A DNA stretch of 55,617 nucleotides from Elusimicrobiota bacterium (GTDB lineage: Bacteria; Elusimicrobiota; Elusimicrobia; UBA1565; UBA9628). The DNA is taken from positions 1-55,617 of the forward strand of contig DAIDHS010000017.1 in assembly GCA_027451985.1 (NCBI GenBank). The letters run 5' to 3'. Position numbers and translations under genes: made by a program. Below are positions 20,670 through 26,787 of this stretch, in pieces (the stretch's first letter is position 1; each line of letters starts with the position of its first letter). Under the pieces are notes generated by a model. That model was not told the origin of the DNA and searched no databases. It worked only from the letters and a program-made list of their open reading frames with translations.

Positions 20670-21656
20670 CTAGGCGCCGCGGCGCTTCTTGATCTCGGAA
20701 ATGACGACGGGCAGGACCTCGTAGACGTCTCCCACCACGCCCAAGGTCGCGATGTCCATCATGGGGCAGGCCGGGTCCGTGTTGACGGCCACGATGTTGG
20801 CCGAGGAGGCCATGCCGGCCAGGTGCTGGATTTGGCCCGAGATGCCGCAGGCCACGTAGAGCTTGGGGTGTACCGTGCGGCCGGTGAGGCCCACTTGGTG
20901 GCGGTAGGCAATCCAGCCGGCGTCGACGACCGCGCGGCTCGCCCCAACTGCGGCGCCCAAGGTGTGCGCGAGCTCGCGGATGAGTTTAAAGCCATCCGCG
21001 TTGCCCAGGCCCCGGCCGCCCGAGACGATGCGCTCGGCCGCGCCCAAGTCGATTTCCCCGGCCTCGTCGGCCTTGAAGGACGCAACTTGCGCGCCTGCGG
21101 AGGCGGCGGGGACGGAGAGCGGGGTGGTTTGGGCCGCCTTGCCGGCTTCAACCGGCGCGGCCTCGAAGCACATGGGCTGCACGGTTAAAATCTTCACGTC
21201 CGACTTGAAGGCCACCTCGGCGACGATGTTGCCGCCGTACTGGTAGCGCTTGGCGGACAAAGCGCCGCCCGAGCCGGAAATCTCGCAAATCTCGGCGGCC
21301 ACGCCGGCCTTCAAGAGCACTGAAAGCCGCGCGGCCAAGGAGCGGCCGGCCACCGATGCGGCCAAAAGGAGGACGCCCGCCGCTTCCTGCTTGGCCGCTG
21401 CGGCCGTCGCGGCCGCGTAGGCCTCGTCCACGAAGGAGTCGTAGGCCGCGTCCGAGACCGTCAAAACTTTTTCCGCGCCGCGCTCGCCCAGCTGCTTGGC
21501 GAAGTCGGCAGCTTTCGTTCCAAAGACGAGGGCCGAGACCGTGCCGCCGGTCGCGGCGGCGGCTTTCTTTGCCGCGGTGATAAGCTCGAAAACGGCCGGA
21601 GGCAAGGCGCCCCGCTGGGGGACGGCGACGATGAGGACGTTTTTTTCTCCGGCCAT
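20670..21656 (-). CDS. etfA: Electron transfer flavoprotein subunit alpha
   Basis: FAD-carrying subunit of ETF, 328 residues, accepting electrons from acyl-CoA dehydrogenases. The FAD domain is typical: SGGRGLGNADGFKLIRELA, GASRAVVDAGWIAYRHQVGLTG, PKLYVACGISGQIQHLAGM and VAVNTDP. ATG at 21656 overlaps the etfB stop by 1 bp (TAATG). It faces the end of the nuo operon. The ETF:quinone oxidoreductase that would normally pass the electrons on is not in this window. Confidence 0.95.
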   Translation of the reverse strand: MAGEKNVLIVAVPQRGALPPAVFELITAAKKAAAATGGTVSALVFGTKAADFAKQLGERGAEKVLTVSDAAYDSFVDEAYAAATAAAAKQEAAGVLLLAASVAGRSLAARLSVLLKAGVAAEICEISGSGGALSAKRYQYGGNIVAEVAFKSDVKILTVQPMCFEAAPVEAGKAAQTTPLSVPAASAGAQVASFKADEAGEIDLGAAERIVSGGRGLGNADGFKLIRELAHTLGAAVGASRAVVDAGWIAYRHQVGLTGRTVHPKLYVACGISGQIQHLAGMASSANIVAVNTDPACPMMDIATLGVVGDVYEVLPVVISEIKKRRGA

Positions 21657-22462
21657 TAGATGATCTTCCTTTCGATGAGAATGTCGACGAGCTTCTTGGC
21701 CTTGTCCGCGGCCGTAGCACCCTCTATTTTCATGCCCGCGGGCCGCGACGGCGGCGGGCTCTGGCGCGTGACGGAGGTCGCGGCGCCGGCGGCGCCGACT
21801 TCTTCGGGCTTTAAGCCCAGGTCGGCCGCGCCCCATTTGGTCACGGCCGCCTTCTTGGCGGCCATCTTGCCCTTCAAGGAGGGCAGGCGCGGCTCGTTGA
21901 TTTCCTTGATGGTCGAAATCGCGGCGGGGAGCTTGACCTTGACGGTCTCAACGCCGTCTTCCATCGCGCGCCACACCGAGGCGGAGGCTTCGTCCACCGA
22001 CTCGATTTTCTTGACCGAGACCACGCTGGGCCAGTTTAGCCAGGCGGCGGTCATGGCGCCCACCATGCCCGAGTTGCCGTCGTTGGTGTTCTTGCCGAAC
22101 AAAACCAGATGCACGGGCTTTTGCGCGTGGAGCTTTTGGACGGCCGCGGCCAAGGCGCGCGAGGTGGAATAGGAGTCGCCGCCGTCAAACTCGGGGCCGG
22201 TCACCAGCGCGGCCGCGTCGATGCCGCGGGAGACGGCTTCCCGGAGCGCCGCGTCGGCCGAGTCGGCGCCCAAGGTGAGCGCGGTGGCGAAGGAGCCTGG
22301 CACGCGCTCCTTCAAGCGCACGGCCTCTTCGACCGCGTACTCGTCAAAGGGATTGAGGCCGTAGGCCAGCCCCGCGGTCTTGACCTTGCCGGTGGCCGAG
22401 TCCACGGAGACCGAGGTGGTGGCGGGAGTGTGTTTGACGCAGACGACGATGTTGAGCGGCAT
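21656..22462 (-). CDS. etfB: Electron transfer flavoprotein subunit beta
   Basis: AMP-binding partner of EtfA, 268 residues. N-terminal IVVCVKHTPATTSVSVD and LNPFDEYAVEEAVRLKE are characteristic, as is LVLFGKNTNDGNSGMVGAMTAAWLNWPSV at the nucleotide site. ATG has AAGGAG 6 nt upstream. The gene begins 37 bp after the 3' end of tRNA-Tyr on the same strand, and a sigma-54-like element lies in that gap. The C-terminal recognition loop region (PPSRPAGMKIEG) is present. Confidence 0.95.
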   Translation of the reverse strand: MPLNIVVCVKHTPATTSVSVDSATGKVKTAGLAYGLNPFDEYAVEEAVRLKERVPGSFATALTLGADSADAALREAVSRGIDAAALVTGPEFDGGDSYSTSRALAAAVQKLHAQKPVHLVLFGKNTNDGNSGMVGAMTAAWLNWPSVVSVKKIESVDEASASVWRAMEDGVETVKVKLPAAISTIKEINEPRLPSLKGKMAAKKAAVTKWGAADLGLKPEEVGAAGAATSVTRQSPPPSRPAGMKIEGATAADKAKKLVDILIERKII

Positions 22463-22477
22463 GGCGACTCCTTGGTT

Positions 22478-22493
22478 TGCGACGATTGTGCCA
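22478..22493 (-). promoter_or_regulatory. Candidate sigma-54 promoter for etfBA
   Basis: On the minus strand TGGCAC-N5-TCGCA: the GG (22491-22492) and GC (22479-22480) are 10 nt apart as required for -24/-12 elements, and the -24 half is a perfect consensus. It lies between tRNA-Tyr and etfB. The -12 half has one mismatch (TCGCA for TTGCA). Confidence 0.4.
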
Positions 22494-22499
22494 AAACGG

Positions 22500-22583
22500 T
22501 GGTTGGGATAGGATTCGAACCTATGTAGGGCAGGGCCCGACGGTTTTACAGACCGTTGCTTTTGACCGCTCAGCCACCCAACC
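22500..22583 (-). tRNA. tRNA-Tyr (GUA)
   Basis: Minus-strand class II tRNA of 84 nt. Acceptor GGTTGGG pairs with CCCAACC; the anticodon loop CTGTAAA gives anticodon GUA; a long variable arm follows; the T-arm carries GGTTCGAATCC. Discriminator A is followed by CCG, so CCA is not encoded. Confidence 0.97.
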
Positions 22584-22606
22584 TAAAATAATTTTTATCA
22601 GCCGAC

Positions 22607-22627
22607 TTCGGCGGAGTTTCCGCCGAA
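22607..22627 (-). terminator. Hairpin between the DUF1634 gene and tRNA-Tyr
   Basis: Perfect 9-bp stem TTCGGCGGA / TCCGCCGAA with a 3-nt loop, downstream of the DUF1634 stop (22680). On the minus strand it is followed after about 10 nt by an AT-rich tract (TAAAAATTATTTT), not by an immediate T-run, so terminator function is probable but not certain. The rest of 22584-22679 shows nothing else. Confidence 0.45.
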
Positions 22628-22679
22628 ATTGCGCCCATATTTTAGCATACCGACTGAAGGCTGAGGGCGCAGCGCGGCC

Positions 22680-23090
22680 TCAGCGCAGCAATAGCAGCGA
22701 GACTAGCGTAAGGGTGAGAACGAGGAGTGTCACGGCAGAATAAAGCCAGTCGTGCTCATGCGCGGCGAAAATCGCCATGGAGCTGGCTACGCGCAGGATT
22801 GGCGTGAGTACGAGTAAGAAGATACCGAGTTCAATGAGCGCTAAGCCGTGGCCGTGCGCCGCGTCCGCGAGAATTCGCGCATAATCGGGATTGAAGCTTT
22901 GCGTTGCCATTTTCGTCACGTCAGGATGATTGCGGGTCATGCTGATGATAAGTCCCAGCAGCATGACCGACACGCTCGTAAAAACGCCCACGCGCAAAAC
23001 CCAGGCCGAGACCTGGTGGATCTCGAGATCGCCGCGCTCTCGAACGGGGTCGTCTCGGCGCGCGTGCGGCGTCGCGGGAGGTCGGGTCAT
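22680..23090 (-). CDS. DUF1634 membrane protein
   Basis: 136-residue protein with three hydrophobic segments: VSAWVLRVGVFTSVSVMLLG, HGHGLALIELGIFLLVLTPI and the C-terminal WLYSAVTLLVLTLTLVSLLL. This matches DUF1634, a family typically encoded next to TauE/SafE permeases; here the start overlaps the upstream permease by 4 bp. Its role is probably accessory to that exporter. The gene is visibly less GC-rich than the nuo region. Confidence 0.8.
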   Translation of the reverse strand: MTRPPATPHARRDDPVRERGDLEIHQVSAWVLRVGVFTSVSVMLLGLIISMTRNHPDVTKMATQSFNPDYARILADAAHGHGLALIELGIFLLVLTPILRVASSMAIFAAHEHDWLYSAVTLLVLTLTLVSLLLLR

Positions 23091-23938
23091 CCCCTGATTC
23101 CAAGCCCGCGCAGGAGCATCTCGACGCCGATGACGCCCAGCGCCACGGCAAAAACCTGGCGCACCCGCGCGTTCGACATGCGCTCCATGAGTTTCGTTCC
23201 GAGGAACGCTCCGACTAGAACCGACGTGGCGACGGGCGCTACCAGATATGGCAGCACCTCTCCGCGGCGCAGGTAAACGCCCGCCGCGGAGGCCGCGGTG
23301 ACACCGATCATAAAGTTGCTCGTGGCCGTGGATACTTTAGTCGGCACCTTCATGTATATCTCGTGAGCCAGAACCTTGACGACGCCCGCGCCGATGCCCA
23401 GCAGGCCCGAAATGATTCCGGCTATCCCCATGATGCCCATGGCCTGCGGGATGGCCGCGACTTGGTATTCCACCTCGCGCCCCAGATTGTGGTCGAAGTA
23501 GGAGCTGTTAAGCCTTAGAAGCGACGCCAGGCGATCGTTGCGCACGCCTTTTGGCAGCTCTTCATGGAGGTTCGCCATGATCGGTATCAGCGAGAGCAGC
23601 AGGGTGACGCCGAAGAGGATTGAGAGCGACGGCCCGCCCAGGTAGCGAGAGAGTACTGCGGCCCCCAAGATCGCGCCAAGCGCCGTGGACATCTCCAGGA
23701 ACATCGCGATGCGGATGTTGGTGATTCGGTCCTTGACATAGACCGACCCGGCGCCGCTGGAAACCGCGATTACCGAGATGATGCTTGCGCCGATGGCTTT
23801 TTGGATCGGGATGTCGAGAAAGACCGTGAGCACCGGAACGATGACGATGCCGCCGCCGAGGCCGCTGATCGCGCCGACGATTCCACCCGCAAAAGAGGCG
23901 CCGGCCACCTCAAGAATCCAGAATAAGGGAGATTGCAT
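23087..23938 (-). CDS. TauE/SafE family membrane transporter (putative sulfite/organosulfonate exporter)
   Basis: 283 residues, about eight helices. The duplicated family motif is clear: GGIVGAISGLGGGIVIVPVLT at about residue 17 and GIAGIISGLLGIGAGVVKV in the second half. A cytoplasmic loop in the middle (LHEELPKGVRNDRLASLLRL) is longer than in minimal members. The family exports sulfite, sulfoacetate or related anions; the substrate is not determinable here. ATG lies about 27 nt after a TATAAT box on the minus strand. Paired with DUF1634 downstream. Confidence 0.88.
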   Translation of the reverse strand: MQSPLFWILEVAGASFAGGIVGAISGLGGGIVIVPVLTVFLDIPIQKAIGASIISVIAVSSGAGSVYVKDRITNIRIAMFLEMSTALGAILGAAVLSRYLGGPSLSILFGVTLLLSLIPIMANLHEELPKGVRNDRLASLLRLNSSYFDHNLGREVEYQVAAIPQAMGIMGIAGIISGLLGIGAGVVKVLAHEIYMKVPTKVSTATSNFMIGVTAASAAGVYLRRGEVLPYLVAPVATSVLVGAFLGTKLMERMSNARVRQVFAVALGVIGVEMLLRGLGIRG

Positions 23939-23964
23939 ATAGATCCAGCCGCGTCTCGGCGTCG

Positions 23965-23970
23965 ATTATA
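23965..23970 (-). promoter_or_regulatory. Candidate -10 box for the TauE/SafE operon
   Basis: TATAAT on the minus strand, 26 nt from the ATG at 23938, leaving a leader of about 20 nt. No convincing -35 at the usual distance. Confidence 0.4.
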
Positions 23971-24166
23971 CCATTGTCCAGGCGCATCTTCTGGCTGGCC
24001 GTTTGCCGGGTGAATTGAAAGAGCGGCCTTGATCCGCTACGACTTGGACTGCGTGGGGAAAACGCGCGGCGCACCTTTGCGGCTTCCGGAGAAAAAACTG
24101 CCCGTCTTGCTCAACACGGACCCTAGCTATGCCTCCTTTTCTGATTTTCCCCGGACGCCAGTGATG

Positions 24167-24172
24167 TACAAT
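24167..24172 (+). promoter_or_regulatory. Candidate -10 box directly upstream of the SGNH gene
   Basis: TACAAT, 9 nt before the GTG at 24182. Transcription would begin within about 2 nt of the start codon. No clear -35 hexamer. Confidence 0.4.
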
Positions 24173-24181
24173 GACGGTTGC

Positions 24182-25186
24182 GTGAAAATCGTTTGGGCGA
24201 AAAAACTATTTTTAGCGTGTTTGGGCCTGGCTCTGGGATTGCTGGCCGCCGAGGGCGCGGCGCGTATTGAAGAGCGGCATGCCAGCGCTTATTTCTACAC
24301 CCCCGCGAACATGGGCGGAGCTTGGGGAGACCGGGCGTTTAAGCCCTCGAAGACTTTGGGTTGGGTGCACGTGCCTGGCGTCTTCGACTTTAATTCGCTG
24401 GGATTTGCCAACCCCAACTATCCGATCAAGAAGGCGCCTGGCGTGCGTCGTGTCATGCTCATCGGCGACAGCTTGGCGGAGGCTTACGGCCGCGCGTTGC
24501 TCAAGCGCCTCGCGGCCGGCCCGCCGCCGGATCCAAACGTCCAACTATGGAACTTGGGCGTGGGCGCCTACAATATCGCGCAGATTTCGGAGATGTTTTG
24601 GGAGCGCGGCCTGCGCTACCATCCTGATTCGGTCGTTCTTTTTATCTGCCCAATAGAGCTTGATCCTTACGAGCCGACTTTCTATAAGAGGGACGGCCAT
24701 CTCGTCATGCTGCCGTGGTTCAGAACCAAGCTTATCAGCCCGGCTTTCAGTCCGTTGTGGCGATGGTCCGCGCTTTATCGGCTCGCCGTGCTGGGCTATT
24801 TGAACGTCCATTTAAAACGGGTGGAGCCAATGCCGGATTGCGAGCAGTTCGGTCTGCGCGCCATGGCCAGGATTAGGAACGAGTGCCTCCGGAATCATAT
24901 CCCTTTCGTTGCCTTCATTTTCCCCTACTTGATGCCCGTTTCAGAATATACGGTCCGGGAAAAAAGAGACTACCAGACTTGGCTAAACATCCTGCGCCGA
25001 TTGCATGTGCGCTTTTTCGACTTGACGCCGCTCATGGACGGGCGCAAGACGCAGAAGATGCGGCAGGCGCCGGGAGACTACATCCATTTCGGCGCTGCAG
25101 GCAGGGCCATGGCCATGGATATGGTTTTTCACTTGCTTAAACAAAACGGCTTGCTCCTGGCATCCAAGCCGGCGTCGGTAAGGTGA
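24182..25186 (+). CDS. SGNH/GDSL-type hydrolase, N-terminally anchored or secreted
   Basis: 334 residues from the GTG at 24182. I prefer this start because it opens with a typical signal or anchor sequence (VKIVWAKKLFLACLGLALGLLAAE) and lies just after a -10-like box; the open frame extends to 24029, and ATG at 24164 is an alternative. The SGNH triad is visible: Ser97 in IGDSLAEAYG, and Asp299-x-x-His302 in GDYIHFGAAG. A NVQLWNLGVGAYN block carries the oxyanion Gly/Asn. Such proteins deacylate carbohydrates or lipids; the substrate is unknown. Its stop codon lies inside the left arm of the adjacent 139-bp inverted repeat. The 243 bp upstream (23939-24181) hold only the promoter boxes described. 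Confidence 0.75.
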   Translation: MKIVWAKKLFLACLGLALGLLAAEGAARIEERHASAYFYTPANMGGAWGDRAFKPSKTLGWVHVPGVFDFNSLGFANPNYPIKKAPGVRRVMLIGDSLAEAYGRALLKRLAAGPPPDPNVQLWNLGVGAYNIAQISEMFWERGLRYHPDSVVLFICPIELDPYEPTFYKRDGHLVMLPWFRTKLISPAFSPLWRWSALYRLAVLGYLNVHLKRVEPMPDCEQFGLRAMARIRNECLRNHIPFVAFIFPYLMPVSEYTVREKRDYQTWLNILRRLHVRFFDLTPLMDGRKTQKMRQAPGDYIHFGAAGRAMAMDMVFHLLKQNGLLLASKPASVR

Positions 25187-25320
25187 TTTTAATGGACAAA
25201 GCACGAAGGGTGGTAGATGATCCGGGGGTATACGGGGCCAGCTTGGCTGGCCGGATCTGGCTATAGCGCTTTTCTGAAAGCCACTATCAACCCCCAGTGC
25301 TTTGTCCATAAAAAATCGCC
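25182..25320. repeat. 139-bp structured inverted-repeat element (MITE-like or RNA-forming)
   Basis: Terminal arms of about 23-24 bp are near-perfect inverted repeats. The core 13 bp (ATGGACAAAGCAC at 25192-25204, complement at 25297-25309) is exact; outward, GGTGATTTT matches GGCGATTTTT apart from one substitution and an indel. Inside, GGGTGGTAG (25208-25216) pairs with CTATCAACCC (25285-25294) with one bulge. Two inner hairpins follow: GATCC/GGATC enclosing GGCCAGC-TTG-GCTGGCC (25236-25252), and GCTTT-TCTG-AAAGC (25268-25281). Together they form a three-way-junction fold. No open frame and no clear target duplication. The left arm overlaps the SGNH stop codon. The remaining gap to the transposase (25321-25405) has two palindromes, TTGAGCTCAA (25335) and CCCGACGTCGGG (25363-25374). 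Confidence 0.75.
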
Positions 25321-25438
25321 TTTCGCCGTTCCTCTTGAGCTCAACTCAATCTTTTCTTCATCCCCGACGTCGGGATATCGTATCTGTTCGAGGTCCGGCG
25401 CCTTAATCTATAGCTCAGCCGCAGCGTCAGGCTAAGCG

Positions 25439-26476
25439 CTATGCAAGGCCGCCGGACCGAAATCGATAGGGCCGTTCCTGACAGGCCCGCTGCTTCTTCA
25501 AACAGAAAAACGCGATCTCGCAAAGCTTGCGCGCCGTCGCTCCAACGGCATCTTGCGCCCCTTTGCGCGCCTTGAGCCGTCTGAAGTAAGCCCCGAAATA
25601 AGGCGAGACATGCGCCGCGGTCCATGCCGCCTCGATGAACGCGTAGCGCAGATGGCGGTTGCAGGCCGAAATCATGGCGCCGTGCGCTGTTTTTCCGCCC
25701 GAACTATACGTCGAATTGGCCAAGCCGCTGTAGGCGCAGAGCTTCTCCGGGCCCGAGAACCGCTCGATAGTGTCAATCTCCAAGGCCATGAGCGCCGACA
25801 AGATTTTCCCGACTCCCGGCAGCGTCGTCAAAATGGCGACGGAGGCGTTGTCCTTGAGGACTTCGTCGATCCATTTTTCGGTCTGCCGGATGTGCGCGCG
25901 CAGCGTGTCGAGCAGTTCCAAGTCGGCCTTGAGCAGATTGGCGTCTACGCCGTTAAGTTCCAAGGCGTTCATCCACGCCCGCCCTCGCGTCCCGAAGATG
26001 TCCGACATCTCCGGCGGTTGGCAGTGGTTGCGGTCGAGCACGTTGTAAATACGGTTCTTGAGCATGGTCTGCAGCTTGACCAGCCACACCCGCTGCCGCA
26101 GCAAGTTCTTCTGCTCCCGGACTTCCTTGGAGGGAACATGCACCAAGGGCGTCAGGCCGGCCCGCAGTATCGTCGCGTGCGTCGCCGCGTCGATCTTGTC
26201 GGTCTTGACGAAGGTCTCGGCGATGAGCCGCATCTTCAAGGGATTGGCCAGGTGCGGATTCATCCCCAATTCCTCAAGGGCGTCGTAGAGCACCCCCCAG
26301 TTCCGCCCGGCTTCGAGCACTGATTGGACGGGCTCGTTTTGAGGCAGGAGTTTCTTGAGGCCTTCAAAGGCTTCCTTCTCGCTCGCCAATTGCCCTTCCC
26401 AGACGATCTCCCCACCGTCCGTCATCGCCGCGACTTGCGAATATTTCTTGTGGTGATCGATTCCAAGGTGTATCAT
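25439..26476 (-). CDS. IS110-family transposase (bridge-recombinase type)
   Basis: 345 residues. The RuvC-like DEDD domain opens MIHLGIDHHKKYSQVAAM (first Asp at residue 7), has the Glu in VLEAGRNWG and the Asp pair in KTDKIDAATHA. A coiled middle region is followed by the transposase_20 domain TTLPGVGKILSALMALEI, then SGLANSTYSSGGKTAHGAMISACNRHLR, which contains the catalytic serine region of the family. ATG at 26476 is chosen because AGGAGG lies 8 nt upstream; a longer frame to 26551 would run through the structured non-coding region. The gene looks intact, so the element may be active. Confidence 0.92.
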   Translation of the reverse strand: MIHLGIDHHKKYSQVAAMTDGGEIVWEGQLASEKEAFEGLKKLLPQNEPVQSVLEAGRNWGVLYDALEELGMNPHLANPLKMRLIAETFVKTDKIDAATHATILRAGLTPLVHVPSKEVREQKNLLRQRVWLVKLQTMLKNRIYNVLDRNHCQPPEMSDIFGTRGRAWMNALELNGVDANLLKADLELLDTLRAHIRQTEKWIDEVLKDNASVAILTTLPGVGKILSALMALEIDTIERFSGPEKLCAYSGLANSTYSSGGKTAHGAMISACNRHLRYAFIEAAWTAAHVSPYFGAYFRRLKARKGAQDAVGATARKLCEIAFFCLKKQRACQERPYRFRSGGLA

Positions 26477-26479
26477 CTT

Positions 26480-26574
26480 TTTAAGCCTCCTGTGTTTAGG
26501 GTATGGTTGATGTCCATAGCCCTCGAAGTTTAGCACAGGGGGCCCTTCCATTTTCCACGGACGGCTTTCATGAT
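26480..26574 (-). ncRNA. Candidate IS110 bridge RNA region
   Basis: Non-coding part between the proposed left end and the transposase. On the minus strand it can fold a stem CCTGTG/CACAGG (26537-26532 with 26495-26490) enclosing GGGcTATGG/CCATACCC with a 7-nt loop. The sequence GGCTATGGACATCA (26521-26508) within it matches GGCTATAGATATCA (26584-26571) at the element edge in 12 of 14 positions, as expected if a guide segment mirrors the donor end. The transposase ribosome site directly follows the stem. IS110-group elements keep their bridge RNA in this position. Exact RNA ends are unknown. Confidence 0.4.
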
Positions 26575-26601
26575 ATCTATAGCCAAATTCATGAACGGCG
26601 C

Positions 26602-26607
26602 ATTATA
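26602..26607 (-). promoter_or_regulatory. TATAAT box upstream of the IS110 left end
   Basis: Perfect TATAAT on the minus strand, about 20 bp outside the proposed element end, reading into the candidate bridge RNA and transposase. No clear -35. It may be a fortuitous chromosomal promoter. Confidence 0.35.
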
Positions 26608-26642
26608 GCGGGATTAAGCGGCGCCGCGCTTAAGGCCCGCCA

Positions 26643-26674
26643 TATAAAAAAGAACGGAGCGGAGCGCCGTCCGT
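26643..26674 (-). terminator. Leftward intrinsic terminator upstream of the IS element
   Basis: Minus strand reads ACGGA-CG-GCG-CTC-CGC-TCCGT followed by TCTTTTTTAT: a GC-rich hairpin plus T-run. No leftward gene precedes it in the present sequence. The rest of the 311-bp gap 26477-26787 holds the IS non-coding region and, at 26695-26787, the ppsA leader, in which I see no strong promoter. Confidence 0.6.
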
Positions 26675-26787
26675 CCCGTCCCTTCGTTCACCAGACCTAA
26701 TAATGTCGTAAGGTTTCGTCTTGGGCGGCTCCTTCGCGAGGGCCATGTTGTTGCGTTCTCGTTGATGCAAACAGGGAGGGCACGCTT

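Larger units (their letters stand above)
25406..26583 (-). mobile_element. IS110-family insertion sequence with proposed ends
   Basis: The element contains one DEDD-type IS110 transposase. A 9-bp direct repeat ATCTATAGC occurs at 25406-25414 and 26575-26583, bracketing the gene with 24 bp on the 3' side and about 98 bp on the 5' side. IS110 elements lack terminal inverted repeats and leave short core repeats, so this is a reasonable proposal for the ends, giving a unit of about 1.17 kb. A minus-strand TTAGCC-17-TATAGA at the right end (25435 to 25407) would point into the transposase if the ends were joined in a circle. The repeat could be coincidental. Confidence 0.6.

Noticed and set aside
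25182-25320. The inverted repeat as the terminal repeats of the IS110 element
   Set aside because: Both arms lie on one side of the transposase, and IS110 elements do not carry such terminal inverted repeats.
26502-26551. N-terminal extension of the IS110 transposase
   Set aside because: The family N-terminus MIHLGIDHHKKY with AGGAGG upstream marks the start at 26476; the extra codons fall in the structured non-coding region.
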